Origin: a virus
DNA: 64,000 bases
IMG/VR virus record: IMGVR_UViG_3300002334_000124
Coordinates: 1-64,000 of that record
Strand: one strand, 5' to 3'
This document shows positions 38,041 through 48,513 of the stretch, one piece after another; position 1 is the stretch's first letter; every line of letters starts with the position of its first letter. The notes beneath the pieces were generated by a model. That model was not told the origin of the DNA. It searched no databases and was given only the letters and a program-made list of their open reading frames with translations. Made by a program: the position numbers and the translations under genes.

Positions 38041-38064
38041 GAGAGGGGCCTTTGGGTCCCTCTC
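38041..38064 (+). terminator. Hairpin after the major tail gene
   Basis: GAGAGGG/CCCTCTC with a 10-nt loop, 13 bases after the stop codon. No T-run; probably a partial terminator that reduces downstream expression. Confidence 0.65.
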
Positions 38065-38143
38065 TGGATCGCCCTCTAAGGCATGAGGCGATATGGTAAG
38101 GTAGTGTCATACAAAGCAGTACAGGCAAAGAGGAGAAAGAAGA

Positions 38144-38953
38144 ATGAGTTTCGCACGTGCTCTATTGCAGGATCTCTACATCAAGGAAGCCCTTGTTGAG
38201 ATCCCTAGACCCGCAGAACCCGAACTGGACGAAGAGGGTAGTCCGGTTTTGGATGACGACGGTAATGCCGTCATGGTCGACCAGGACCCGATTGTCTTCT
38301 ATGCACGGAAGATGAACCCTCTCCAGCAGGAGTCTGCTGCACGTAGGGCGTCAGCGGCTCAGATTCATATGCGTCGTCTTGTTTTTCGTCCTGATGATCC
38401 CGATTATTCAATCATGGAATCGGCCGTCGACGAAATCGAAGATCTGTCAATGTTTGTTGCCAGAGTCGAAAGCAATAACGACACCGACAAGATGCAACAA
38501 GAGCTCTCGGAAGAAGACGAATGGGCGAAAGACAACTACTACCAGTCGTTGATTGATGCGTGGACTCCCAAGATGAAGAGGGACTGGACCGAAAATACCG
38601 AAGAGGAACGTGATCCAGAGTCGAAAAGGATCTGGGCCGAGCTGAAGCGTTTCGATGACATTCTAGAAGACAAGATGAAGTCGCGTCGTACGAATCGTGC
38701 AGCTGAAGTTGAAGCTAAGCCCGAAGAAGAGCAACGAAAATTGGTCTTCAAGATCCTCTTGGAACAGCAATGCAACGGGGAGTGGATGCGTGTATTCAAT
38801 CTGTGGCGTCAGATTTATGGCATCGTGGACAAGAACAAGGATCGGGTCTTCGAGGATGAAGACGATGCTATGTCGTCACCAATTGAAGCTCAACGGATCT
38901 TCCGCCAGGCCCTTGACCGCATCACCCTTAGCGTCACAGATGTAAAATCCTAG
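38144..38953 (+). CDS. Tail assembly chaperone (upstream frame)
   Basis: Protein of 269 residues, helical and highly acidic, located between tube and tape measure genes where the lambda gpG homologue sits. GAGGAGAAAG precedes the ATG. Near its end the codons GTA AAA TCC TAG carry an AAAA run where a -1 ribosomal slip can join it to the next frame. Confidence 0.88.
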   Translation: MSFARALLQDLYIKEALVEIPRPAEPELDEEGSPVLDDDGNAVMVDQDPIVFYARKMNPLQQESAARRASAAQIHMRRLVFRPDDPDYSIMESAVDEIEDLSMFVARVESNNDTDKMQQELSEEDEWAKDNYYQSLIDAWTPKMKRDWTENTEEERDPESKRIWAELKRFDDILEDKMKSRRTNRAAEVEAKPEEEQRKLVFKILLEQQCNGEWMRVFNLWRQIYGIVDKNKDRVFEDEDDAMSSPIEAQRIFRQALDRITLSVTDVKS

Positions 38954-39282
38954 CGGGTAGCGCCTCTTTCCTTAGCATGGCTAGGGCTGCTCGCGACACT
39001 GGCCATGGGGCCATGCTTTTCCCTGCTGGAATAGATTCAGTGGAAGATATCCATTGGGATCTTGCCTTTGCGATTGAACACGCTAACACGGTAATCAGTT
39101 GGCAACGGAACCTGTCTAAGAAAGAGATGCCTCCACGTTGGATGTGGCCTTTCCCCGACGAGCTAGAGATCTGGTTTGAAGAAGTTGAGATGATCCGCGA
39201 CAAGGAGAGTGGCGGAAGCTCAGATGACGAGTCTATGGATTCGAATGTTTTGGCTAAAGAGGGAGTGAGACAGCAGCTCTAG
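38932..39282 (+). CDS. Tail assembly chaperone, -1 frameshift extension
   Basis: The -1 frame is open from 38932 to 39282, overlapping the end of the upstream chaperone gene. An ATG at 38977 has no ribosome site, so expression by frameshifting (slip at AAAA, 38944-38947) is likelier than a separate start. It contains KEMPPRWMWPFPDELEIWF, a hallmark of the second chaperone part in actinobacteriophages. The fused protein would carry this about 110-residue extension and assist tube and tape measure assembly. Confidence 0.82.
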   Translation, partial: RHRCKILAGSASFLSMARAARDTGHGAMLFPAGIDSVEDIHWDLAFAIEHANTVISWQRNLSKKEMPPRWMWPFPDELEIWFEEVEMIRDKESGGSSDDESMDSNVLAKEGVRQQL

Positions 39283-39338
39283 CTTGAACAAATGGTCATA
39301 GATCCCGATGATTTAGAGAGGATGAGGAGGGAAAAGAA

Positions 39339-42300
39339 ATGGTAGCAGGCACACAACAGTTTGTACTTCAGTTCACAGCTGATACTACGGGAATGCAAAC
39401 TTCTCTGCGCGGGTTTGCAGGCACGGCCAAGACTTTGCTTGCCGAGATCCAGACTATTGCCTCTCGTCCTATTAAGCCTGGCGGTATTTCTCCTGCTGCC
39501 AGTGCTGGCCTGGGAGACATTGGTCCTTTGGCGGGGGTCTCAGCTCCTCTGCTCGGTGGTTTCCAACAGGACATCACTAGTCAGGCCAGGGCTGGTGGCG
39601 CATCTTCGATTGGGGCACGTAGGGCTGGTCAGGAAGCACTTCGTCAAGCTGAAATAGCATTGGCACAGCAGTACAATCTGACTAAATCTGAACAGATCCT
39701 CCTGTCTCGTTCTATTGAGAGGCACATCGGCGCCGAAAACAATGCTGTACGAGCAACCGAGACTCGCGCGCTTCGTGAATTTCAGGCTGCGGAATCTCTT
39801 CGTGGAGATACAGCTCGTGAGCGTGTTGCTTCAGAGAGCGCACTACGCGCCAAGGCTCAGCGTATCGTTGCCGAGCAGCAGGAAGCTGAGGTTCTTCGAC
39901 GTCTGACTCGACAAGAGGCTCGTCTTGCTGGCCTCCGTGGAGCAGAGGCTCGTGCTGCCATATCTCGTGCTTCGCAGTCGGGTGCTGCTGGTGCTGTTGG
40001 TCAACGTCCAGGCGAGTTCTTGGGAGGCGGCTTCAGACAAACGCTTCGTTTTGCTATCCCTTCTGCTTTGTTGTTCGGTGCTGCTGCTGGCATTCGGTCG
40101 ATCGTCCAGGAAGCCGAAGAACTGGAACAGATCAATGTTCGTCTCACTTCACAATTTGAGAACCTTGGTAGTCTAAATGTCTTCGATGACCTGATCAAAT
40201 CTTTCGGCCAGATCCCGGATGAAGCAAATCGTGCTGCTGTCGCCACTGAAGAGCTTAACTCTTTCCGCGAAGCCACTGCTGGAATTGCTCTTGATACGGG
40301 CGTTGCCGCTGATCAGGTGCTGGCTCTCGGTAGTTCATTTGTCGGTTTGTTCGCTTCGTTCGATGGTTCTGACGACAACTTCCGTCGACTGGCTCAAGAG
40401 GCCACAAAGATAACTTCAGAGTTCAGCGTCATTACTGGTCTGAATCCTGAAGAAGCCTTCAATGATCTGGTAGGTGCTGTTCGTACCTTTGCAAATGAAG
40501 CTCCAGATGTCAACGTATTGCTGAAGAATCTGTCTGACGACTTGGTGTCGGTGGCAGACGTTTCTGGTGTTGCTGCTGAAGAGCTTGCTGATTTCGTTGG
40601 CCGTATAGCACCTGTTTCCGAGACAGCTGGGTTCCTCATTGAGGAAGTCGCGGCTATCGGTGGTGCTTTGCTCCAGGCTTCTGGTCTCGGTGGTGCTGTA
40701 CTTGCCGAGCAGTTTGGTCGTATTGTTTCTACCTTCGGTGACGGACTTGACGAAGAGCTTGCCGACCTGGCCATTAACGTCCCTGAAATTGGTCTGAACC
40801 TTGAAGACATCTTCTCGGGCAACACTAAAGATGTCCTCTTTCAGCTGATTGAGGGCTTTGAAGGACTATCCGAGGCACAACAGCGTCAGATCATTTCCAG
40901 TGTAGGTAGTCGTCGTGAAGGTAACACCCTTGCTACTTTGCTTCAGAACAACACTGCGGTCTTCACGGCTTTAGCAGCCCAGCAAGACAATGCGGGCGCA
41001 GCTACGGAACGTTTTGGAAAGATATCCGAAACTCTGACTGTTAGCTTCAATCAGCTCAAGGTCGAACTCGAACTGCTTGGTCAGGAATTGTTGCAAGGTG
41101 GACTTGGCGACATCCTTCAAGATCTCATCGCTGTTGCTAGTACTTTCGCCGACATCCTTGACAAAGGTCTCGGCCCCGCGATTGCCGGGATTTCCAGTAT
41201 TGTTGGAGTCTTCCCTCCTGAACTTCTGGCTCTCAGTGTCGCCATGGCTCTTGGCTCTCGTTCGGCTATAGCTTTGGGTAAGGGCCTCCTTTCTGCACGT
41301 AGTGCAACTACCGGTATCACTACTGAGTTCAGCAAACTTGGAGGATCTGCAGCGGGAGCCTCAACCGCGACAAGTGGTCTAAGAACTGCTGCCCGTGGGC
41401 TCACAGGTGCCCTTGCGGCGGCAATTATCGTTTCTGCCGCATGGAGTGCGGGTTCTGCTCTGTACTCCGCCAATACCGAGAGGGCAAAACGTCAGACAGA
41501 AGAGTTCACGTCTGTTCTTCGTGATTCTGGTTCAGAATTTGTGGCTATCGCTGATCGTGCCCGTGAATTGAATGTAGAACTGGAAGAGACTATTCGTCTC
41601 GAAGGGGCCGCTTCGGCAGGAAGAGGAGGAGGAGGCTCTGTTGATCCAACTGGGTTTGGAGCAGGTCTTGTTAGTTTGGCTCGTGGACGTGATGATCTCG
41701 AAGATATCAACAAGCTTCTTGATTTTGCTGGATTAAACGCTAGTCAATTAGTTGCTGAGTTGATCAAAGTTGAACAAGAGACAGGTCGCCTAAATTCACC
41801 ACAGGTTGCGTCTGTACTCACTAGCGAGAGCGGAAGTTTTGAGCAACTTCTCGGGGACGAACCGTCAAAGAGCCGCGTTGCATTAGTGAATGCTCTTGAT
41901 CGTCTGGCTAAAGATGAAGGTCTGTCACAGGGTCAGATCATTGATGTATTCGACACTCTGTTTGACGCTACCGATGCTGCTGAAGGCACCGCAGCGGCGC
42001 AAGCTGATGCCGTTTCTGATTTCTTAGACACATTACAATCTGCCAACTCACAGAATGATGACATTCGTGCCCAGATTAGTGAACTGAAGTCGATTCGTGA
42101 TGACACTACTGAAGGTGAAATTGATTTTGTAATTGCCGCTGCTCTTGCTTTTCCTGATCTTGCGGAAGCTGCCAATAAAGCTGCTGCTGAAGTACAAGGT
42201 ATTCGTAATGAGATAAATCAAGGTGCTACTGACCTTGCTGTGGTTCGCGCCCAGCTTGAAGCTGGGCTCGCCACACAGCAAGAATTTGCTTCCGCCGCAG

Positions 42301-44516
42301 GTGAACAGGTTGAGAATTTACGTACACAACTTCAGGCTGCGGCGGCGGTGGGCAGTCAAGAACAGGTTCTCCGAATCATTGAGAGTATGACAGCTATCGA
42401 ACAAGAGGTCGCAAAGTTTGCTTTGGACCGCTTTGAGAAGGACCAAAGAATCCTTGCCCTTCTCGGTCAGCCAACCGACGATATCGCTGATCTGCAGGCA
42501 CTCGCTTTAGATCCAGCTATTCAGAAAGATGCTGAGAGATTTCTTGATACTGTCGAGAAATTGGTTGAGGCTGAAAAAGCATTGGTATTTGAAGCAGCCG
42601 AGCGTGTCGGTTCAGCAGAAGAAGCTCGTGTGATCCTCGATGGATTTTCTTTATCCATAGAGACTGGGGATTTATTTGTTGAGGCTCAATTGGGTGCTGA
42701 ATCGGCTTTCCTTGAGGATCTCCTGTCTTTGCAAGGGGCAAGCGAAGAAGAGATTGAGAGCACTTTTGCATTCATCGCGGAACAAATCAATTTAGGACGA
42801 GATCTCGAAAACATCCTGTTCCAGCTTCTGACACAACAAATTGCTGATCTGGAAGTCGTTCTTTCTGAAGGTTCTGAATTTGGTCATATTGTCCAGGATA
42901 TTAGTGCACAAATTGCGGCTATCAAGTCGACGCGAGGATCGTTAGAAACGGCTGACCTTCCTAGCATTGCGCCTGGTTCTGAGGTTGGTCTTGACACCGA
43001 CAAGGTCGCCGATGCAGTTGAAAATCTGAATGATCAGTACGAGCGTGTTCTTGAGGGAATCGAACGTGACTCCAAGATTCTTCGTGCGTTCGGGATTGAC
43101 AACACTCCAGAACAGTTGGCCGACGAAGCTGCTCAGCTCGCCACAATTCTGTCTGACCCAAACTTCACAGATTCCGATGCCCGTTTCGAAGCAGCTGTTC
43201 AACTTGCTGGTGTGTTGCAAGCGATAGCGCTACTTGAGGGTGCAGAACTTATTGCGGCTAGTCAGGCTTTAGAATTGCTGACAAATGCAGCAGACTTGGA
43301 GCAACTGGTTACGGCTGAAGCTGTGTTCGCATCTATTAGCGCTGCTGGTAGTGCGTTTCAGAATTTCCTAAACCAGTATTTAGATGTTGGCGAGGAGACC
43401 CTCAATGCCTTGCTCCGTTCAATCGCCGAGTTTGTGGCTGCGGGTGCAAGTTCAGCGGAGGCCCTGGCCAAGGCTTCTAGCATTGTGTTTGGCGCACAGA
43501 TTGACAGCCTTAGAGGAAACGCGCGACTCCTAAACGAATTGGGTCTCAGTTCAACCATAATTGACAACCAGATCAGTGAACTTTCCACACAGAGCCAGGC
43601 TCTTAATGCCAACTCTGCTGATATTCCGAAGATCAACATTGGTGGAGTCGACATTGCAGATATTGGACCTATTGGGGGGGGTAGTGGAGGAGGAGGCGGA
43701 AAGGATGTTGAAGACGTTGCTTCGGCATTGGCCCAGGCCCGATTCGAAAGACTTCGTGCCCGGTTTGCTCTGGATCCCGTACGTCTAGCTCGTATCGCCC
43801 AGAGAGAAGCTGACCAGGCTCTGGCGGACGCGAAGAATAAGGCCGAACGGATTAGCGCGAAGGCACAGCGGTTGAACGCCGATCGTGAATTCGCGACAGC
43901 TATCCGGGATGTATTCGACGCTCAAACTGAACTTGCTATCTCTCTTGCAGAGATCGCTGGTGACACAGAAGAGGCTCTCTCACTCGGAGTCCAGCAGGCT
44001 ATAGATGCATTGGCGTTCTTGAGGTCTCAAGGGGCAGGTGACGCTTCTGTCGCGAATGCAAAGCAGCAACTGGCCGAAGCACAGGAAAGAGAATTCGAGG
44101 GTCTGATCCAGGATCAGCTGGGAGACCTTGACTTCTTGTTCAATCTGGGAGACCTGACTTCGCAGCAGTACGTAGCTCAGCTGCAGACCGTTCTTGCTGG
44201 TTTGGATCCTATAGCTGACGAGGATCTGTTCAGAGATTTGACTCTACAGATTAAGGATTTGCGTGGACGCACGAACGACCTCTCATCCAATCTAGGTGAC
44301 TTTGACTTCCCTAGCTTGTTCGAGGTTCGACGTCTAGCCCAGACAGGTTTCGGTGGTACCCCAGATCAGGCGGGTCCGGGTGGACGAGTAGACAATAGGC
44401 AGATCAGTGTGGTCTTCAATATTTCTGATGGTGTGAGTTGGGAAGACGCGGTTGACGTGATCAATGACGCTATAGGAACGGACACGCCCGTATCGTTCGA
44501 GACTAGGATTTACTAG
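39339..44516 (+). CDS. Tape measure protein
   Basis: Protein of 1725 residues, the longest gene here, after the chaperones. It is Ala/Leu/Gln/Glu-rich and mostly helical coiled coil, with hydrophobic segments near residues 230-250 and 620-720 (ALLALSVAMALGSRSA) that may insert in the membrane. At about 1.5 Angstrom per residue a tail of roughly 260 nm is expected. A Gly-rich linker (GGGSGGGGGKD) lies near residue 1450. GAGGAGGG precedes the ATG. Confidence 0.97.
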   Translation: MVAGTQQFVLQFTADTTGMQTSLRGFAGTAKTLLAEIQTIASRPIKPGGISPAASAGLGDIGPLAGVSAPLLGGFQQDITSQARAGGASSIGARRAGQEALRQAEIALAQQYNLTKSEQILLSRSIERHIGAENNAVRATETRALREFQAAESLRGDTARERVASESALRAKAQRIVAEQQEAEVLRRLTRQEARLAGLRGAEARAAISRASQSGAAGAVGQRPGEFLGGGFRQTLRFAIPSALLFGAAAGIRSIVQEAEELEQINVRLTSQFENLGSLNVFDDLIKSFGQIPDEANRAAVATEELNSFREATAGIALDTGVAADQVLALGSSFVGLFASFDGSDDNFRRLAQEATKITSEFSVITGLNPEEAFNDLVGAVRTFANEAPDVNVLLKNLSDDLVSVADVSGVAAEELADFVGRIAPVSETAGFLIEEVAAIGGALLQASGLGGAVLAEQFGRIVSTFGDGLDEELADLAINVPEIGLNLEDIFSGNTKDVLFQLIEGFEGLSEAQQRQIISSVGSRREGNTLATLLQNNTAVFTALAAQQDNAGAATERFGKISETLTVSFNQLKVELELLGQELLQGGLGDILQDLIAVASTFADILDKGLGPAIAGISSIVGVFPPELLALSVAMALGSRSAIALGKGLLSARSATTGITTEFSKLGGSAAGASTATSGLRTAARGLTGALAAAIIVSAAWSAGSALYSANTERAKRQTEEFTSVLRDSGSEFVAIADRARELNVELEETIRLEGAASAGRGGGGSVDPTGFGAGLVSLARGRDDLEDINKLLDFAGLNASQLVAELIKVEQETGRLNSPQVASVLTSESGSFEQLLGDEPSKSRVALVNALDRLAKDEGLSQGQIIDVFDTLFDATDAAEGTAAAQADAVSDFLDTLQSANSQNDDIRAQISELKSIRDDTTEGEIDFVIAAALAFPDLAEAANKAAAEVQGIRNEINQGATDLAVVRAQLEAGLATQQEFASAAGEQVENLRTQLQAAAAVGSQEQVLRIIESMTAIEQEVAKFALDRFEKDQRILALLGQPTDDIADLQALALDPAIQKDAERFLDTVEKLVEAEKALVFEAAERVGSAEEARVILDGFSLSIETGDLFVEAQLGAESAFLEDLLSLQGASEEEIESTFAFIAEQINLGRDLENILFQLLTQQIADLEVVLSEGSEFGHIVQDISAQIAAIKSTRGSLETADLPSIAPGSEVGLDTDKVADAVENLNDQYERVLEGIERDSKILRAFGIDNTPEQLADEAAQLATILSDPNFTDSDARFEAAVQLAGVLQAIALLEGAELIAASQALELLTNAADLEQLVTAEAVFASISAAGSAFQNFLNQYLDVGEETLNALLRSIAEFVAAGASSAEALAKASSIVFGAQIDSLRGNARLLNELGLSSTIIDNQISELSTQSQALNANSADIPKINIGGVDIADIGPIGGGSGGGGGKDVEDVASALAQARFERLRARFALDPVRLARIAQREADQALADAKNKAERISAKAQRLNADREFATAIRDVFDAQTELAISLAEIAGDTEEALSLGVQQAIDALAFLRSQGAGDASVANAKQQLAEAQEREFEGLIQDQLGDLDFLFNLGDLTSQQYVAQLQTVLAGLDPIADEDLFRDLTLQIKDLRGRTNDLSSNLGDFDFPSLFEVRRLAQTGFGGTPDQAGPGGRVDNRQISVVFNISDGVSWEDAVDVINDAIGTDTPVSFETRIY

Positions 44517-44525
44517 GAGGTAATC

Positions 44526-44915
44526 ATGCCAGTAGGAGTAACCCGATGGACGTTCTTCGACCCGACTGACAGCAGCACGTATGAGTTTGCTATCAACCCT
44601 AACGAAGGCGGTTCCCCTGACTACAGGAAGAACATCACTTACACAAACACGGCGGGCCAGAACGGAAACGTACTAGCTTTCGAGGGTAGGGACGCGCCGA
44701 AACAACATACAATCTCGGGAACTATCTTGACTCAGGTGCATTTGGAAGCGTTTGTCACGTGGTTTGAGAAACGTCATGCCATCACGGTTACTGACGACCT
44801 TCTGCGTACCTTTTCGATATACATTACAGGCTTTGCGCCCCGACGTCAGCGTTCTGCCCTGCATCCGTACAAGCATACATATACGATGACATACGTCGAA
44901 CTAGACTGGCCATAA
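44526..44915 (+). CDS. Small minor tail protein
   Basis: Protein of 129 residues directly after the tape measure, AGGAGG upstream. Segments TYEFAINPNEGG and KQHTISGTILTQVHLEAFVTWFEKR resemble distal tail (Dit-like) or tail-hub proteins. Role by position and weak similarity. Confidence 0.72.
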   Translation: MPVGVTRWTFFDPTDSSTYEFAINPNEGGSPDYRKNITYTNTAGQNGNVLAFEGRDAPKQHTISGTILTQVHLEAFVTWFEKRHAITVTDDLLRTFSIYITGFAPRRQRSALHPYKHTYTMTYVELDWP

Positions 44916-44927
44916 GGATTTGGAACT

Positions 44928-47213
44928 GTGAGAACGCTCACTACTATTCGAGGACTCTGGGAGTCCAACGACGGAAAAATGATCGGCGACAAGCGACCTC
45001 ATTGTCGCGTCACGGTAGAGGCCAACTGGCAACTGAATCTAACAGGGGCCAGCTACGGGACCTCTGAGAAAGGTCCGTTCCGTTACTGGTTCTTTGCAGA
45101 CCAATCACAGGTTGAGACAGAGGTTCCCCACATCAGGAATGTGGTCATGAACAGCGGTCTTGACAAGGACACGGCAGACTGCACGATCACTATCTTCAAC
45201 ACCTCTCATGAAGACAATGCCAATGCAGAAAATGAACAGCCTGGCGTGCTTGGAAACCCTGGTTATCTCGGTTTCAATTACGGGCAGAGCGACGAGGCCG
45301 CGGCAATATACGGTCAGACAGCTAATTCTTGGGCAGGCGTGCTTGTCCCCAATGCCTTAATTCGTACCTATCAGGGCTACGGTGGTTTTGAGGCTGATGG
45401 TGTCACTCCGAAGTCTATTGTTGATGCGGTGGCTGATGGCAATCTTGCTATTACTGGCACTTGGATGATCGACACGGCGAGGACTGGCACGAGTGGATTA
45501 ATGACCCTCAAATGCAGAGACATGGGTAAGCTGCTCATCGATCAATCCGTTTACCTGCCTCTTGTTCCTGACCGCTATTACCCTCTCAGATATTGTCGTT
45601 TCCTTTACGAACTTGTTCCTGGCTCACCAGCCGTAGATCCGGTTCCGGGGACTCAGAACTCTACGAATACGGAACCGGTGACCCTCACCCATTTCGACAG
45701 CAACGTACAAAGATGGTATCCAAGTCTGGCCGACAATGATCTATATCACGGCCGCAGGGTCAACGCGTGGGTTGATGGTGACAGGAAGACCGAGACGTGG
45801 TCCGTTGGTACTGTCCATCCTTCACGTATCTTCTCTCGCGTTTGGTGGGAAGCAAGAGCACATGGAGCTAGTGTCAGTGAAGTTTACATCAAATCAAGTT
45901 ACAATTCGTTTGGTACCACCTGGATCTCGATCAGAGAAGGTGGTGTTTGGCAAGGGGCTCGGGTTATCCCGTGGGATGACGCAAATGGGGACGGTAAATC
46001 CGACTCGCTCAATGCTTCTCAGAACACAGCAGTAGAAGACACAGACATCAATTACGTGAGACGCGCCTCCGTGTCAAATGCGGGCAGGTGGTACAAGTTG
46101 GATCGGACTTACACGGCGCAGCGGATTCGAATCACCACAATTGAGAATTGGATTTCTCCGATTGGTCCATTCTTCTATCGTGCGGTCCTAAGAGAAGTGC
46201 AGGCTCGCCATGTCAGCGAAAGCATAGATGGTACTCCTGGCACTCCGGGCGTGGATGAGATCCCAGATTCCACGTTGCGTACGGATGGAAACATTCAGGA
46301 CTGGACCGATCCCGTGAAAGACATCTTGTTGTGGTCTGGATTCTTGTTTTATGAAGGAGTTGCTCCTGCTGGAGGGGCTGAGGTGCATGGCCTGATTGAA
46401 ACTGCTGGCAATGCACCTACTGAATGCATGGAAGAAGACTTCTTTGACAAGAAAAGTCCGATGGAGGTCATTACAGCCGTCAAGGAAATATTGGGCTACA
46501 TCTTCTTCATTGATGAACAGGGTGCCGTCAGGTTTCATTCTCCTAACTGGTGGTCGGCAGGCAACACCACTGAACTAGGAGAGCGCACCTCATACATTCC
46601 CGAGTTGTTAGACAGTCAAGTTATTGTTGATTACACATCTGAGCATTCCGACAAGTCTATGCGTTCGGAGATCATTGTAGGGTCAAATGTTCCTAGCGAA
46701 ACAGATGATCGCACACAGTTTGTGCGTCATATTCCTGAGCAGGTGTCTCTACTGAGAGGCATGGTGAAGCCAGCCATGTTGATCAACGAGATATATCAGC
46801 TTGAGATAGAGCAGAGATTGACTGCCGCTCTGATTGGATTGCACATTATGTTCCAGTCGCGGAGTGGTCGCGTGACTATTCTTGCTAATCCAGAGATCCA
46901 GATCAACGACCAGATTCGCATTACAGAACGTAATACTTCTGAGTCTTACATTCACTATGTTCGCAGTATCTCTTCGAACCACAATTTGGACACTAACGAG
47001 TGGACCATGACTCTCGAAACGAACTGGCTAGGAGAAGAAGACGACTGGGTTTTCAATCGTGATTTCTTCATCAGTACGTATTTCCCTGATACTGAGATTC
47101 CACCTCTAGATGGCTTCGATAGCGGAATTCAGAATGTACTACTGGACATCAACACTCCCATCCCAATCGCTTTTGTTCCGGATCCAGGCGGAGACGGAGC
47201 AGGGTCAATCTAA
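44928..47213 (+). CDS. Minor tail protein (tail hub/Tal-like)
   Basis: Protein of 761 residues, start GTG 44928. A beta-rich N-terminus (RVTVEANWQLNL), a middle domain with galactose-binding-like features (TETWSVGTVHPSRIFSRVWWE) and a C-terminal hub-like part (NPEIQINDQIRITERNTSE). Such proteins close the tail tip and start infection. The exact hub subtype is not determined. Confidence 0.8.
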   Translation: MRTLTTIRGLWESNDGKMIGDKRPHCRVTVEANWQLNLTGASYGTSEKGPFRYWFFADQSQVETEVPHIRNVVMNSGLDKDTADCTITIFNTSHEDNANAENEQPGVLGNPGYLGFNYGQSDEAAAIYGQTANSWAGVLVPNALIRTYQGYGGFEADGVTPKSIVDAVADGNLAITGTWMIDTARTGTSGLMTLKCRDMGKLLIDQSVYLPLVPDRYYPLRYCRFLYELVPGSPAVDPVPGTQNSTNTEPVTLTHFDSNVQRWYPSLADNDLYHGRRVNAWVDGDRKTETWSVGTVHPSRIFSRVWWEARAHGASVSEVYIKSSYNSFGTTWISIREGGVWQGARVIPWDDANGDGKSDSLNASQNTAVEDTDINYVRRASVSNAGRWYKLDRTYTAQRIRITTIENWISPIGPFFYRAVLREVQARHVSESIDGTPGTPGVDEIPDSTLRTDGNIQDWTDPVKDILLWSGFLFYEGVAPAGGAEVHGLIETAGNAPTECMEEDFFDKKSPMEVITAVKEILGYIFFIDEQGAVRFHSPNWWSAGNTTELGERTSYIPELLDSQVIVDYTSEHSDKSMRSEIIVGSNVPSETDDRTQFVRHIPEQVSLLRGMVKPAMLINEIYQLEIEQRLTAALIGLHIMFQSRSGRVTILANPEIQINDQIRITERNTSESYIHYVRSISSNHNLDTNEWTMTLETNWLGEEDDWVFNRDFFISTYFPDTEIPPLDGFDSGIQNVLLDINTPIPIAFVPDPGGDGAGSI

Positions 47214-47716
47214 TGCCTAGCATTCCCACATTTCCAGGTCCTAGAGACGGATCTGTTGGTAGTAGCACCTCACGTGCTCGTGCGACATCTCTGCCTGCTG
47301 CTACTGCTAGGGGCAAGCAGAACCTACAACGCAATCGTGATGTTCTTCCTGCCGAATACGTTATCAAGGGCAGAACAAGAGTTCTTGGCTTGGGAGAGGC
47401 CACAGTCGATATTAGGTTCCCTGTCATATACATTGAGCCTCCGATCTTCCAATTTGGTGGAGAACTAGCTGAGGGCTCGTCGTTGGTTCAGGGTACGTTT
47501 CCCACAATCAGCGCTATTGTCTCACAGTGGGAGATAGACGAGCCAGACCTTGATTTGTTTGGTCAGTCTCTGCGTATCTGGTATAGGGGTGCAACTCTTG
47601 CAATAGTGACCACAGGCCCACCAGATACAGATGTGTATTTGCATTGGACCTTTACGGGGAGGGCCGTCTCTAATCCAGTGGCAGGGTCGGAGACTGTCCC
47701 GCCGATCACTATCTAA
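47213..47716 (+). CDS. Minor tail protein
   Basis: Protein of 167 residues, with a Ser/Arg-rich start and beta strands later (FPVIYIEPPIFQFGG). Overlaps the upstream stop. Unrecognised beyond tail-tip context. Confidence 0.7.
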   Translation: MPSIPTFPGPRDGSVGSSTSRARATSLPAATARGKQNLQRNRDVLPAEYVIKGRTRVLGLGEATVDIRFPVIYIEPPIFQFGGELAEGSSLVQGTFPTISAIVSQWEIDEPDLDLFGQSLRIWYRGATLAIVTTGPPDTDVYLHWTFTGRAVSNPVAGSETVPPITI

Positions 47717-47718
47717 TC

Positions 47719-48513
47719 ATGCCGAGCCGACTTGTATACGTACGCAATCGAAACACCGAAACGGTTTCGGCGAATCGTCGTGTCGTCGCGGCTGGAGATA
47801 CCGACCTTTACAGTGCCGTTTTTACGGAAGTAACTGGATCGATTCTTGCTTACAACTCTGACGGAGTGTCTACAGACACCCAGACTTTTACCGTCCCGAC
47901 AGACTTGGAAGACGGGGACTTTTGTTACCACCTGAATCACAAGACAGACAACCTTGACATCCTCTACGCTCGCACAGGTTGGACTGAACATCGTTCGACA
48001 TCTGGATCTGGCGGTTCCCCTGATCGTGGCATCTCGACCCGTTACATGACAGTTACGGATGCAGCTGCAGAGATAGCGGGTGGCACATGGGAGTTTACTA
48101 CGCCTGGTGCAGACGTGAACGTAGGGTTTGTTTGGATAATTAAAGGGGTCAGAGCTACCGGCAACCCCATAGATTCGTCGTTCCTCATCAATACCAGTTT
48201 CAAGAGGAACCCCTTCAGGACTCGGTCTAACACGGTCATCAATGACAATACGATCCTTCTTAGCGCTTCTACGGCAGGTGGCCTGGTTGCGAACACGCCC
48301 GGTGTGAGGACAACTGCACCTCCACCACATGTGTCTGTAGGTAACTATCTTGACAGTCCTGCTGTTGATGGGATCAGCGAAAGGGCTTGGGGGGCGGCAG
48401 TGTTCTGGACTCAAGACTTGAGTGGTGCATCGACACAAGATGACTACACTATGGCAAACACTGGTGTGGACTGGGGCGTCGGCGAATTCACCGTGGCATT
48501 GAGGAAAGCATAA
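47719..48513 (+). CDS. Minor tail protein, jelly-roll domain
   Basis: Protein of 264 residues. The N-terminus reads VYVRNRNTETVSANRRVV, similar to openings of the genes at 48846 and 50303. The rest shows the phage beta-sandwich layout (TGWTE, ITR-like strands, IKGVRATGNPIDSS) ending FTVALRKA, as at 32645. Probably a tip or fibre component. Confidence 0.72.
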   Translation: MPSRLVYVRNRNTETVSANRRVVAAGDTDLYSAVFTEVTGSILAYNSDGVSTDTQTFTVPTDLEDGDFCYHLNHKTDNLDILYARTGWTEHRSTSGSGGSPDRGISTRYMTVTDAAAEIAGGTWEFTTPGADVNVGFVWIIKGVRATGNPIDSSFLINTSFKRNPFRTRSNTVINDNTILLSASTAGGLVANTPGVRTTAPPPHVSVGNYLDSPAVDGISERAWGAAVFWTQDLSGASTQDDYTMANTGVDWGVGEFTVALRKA

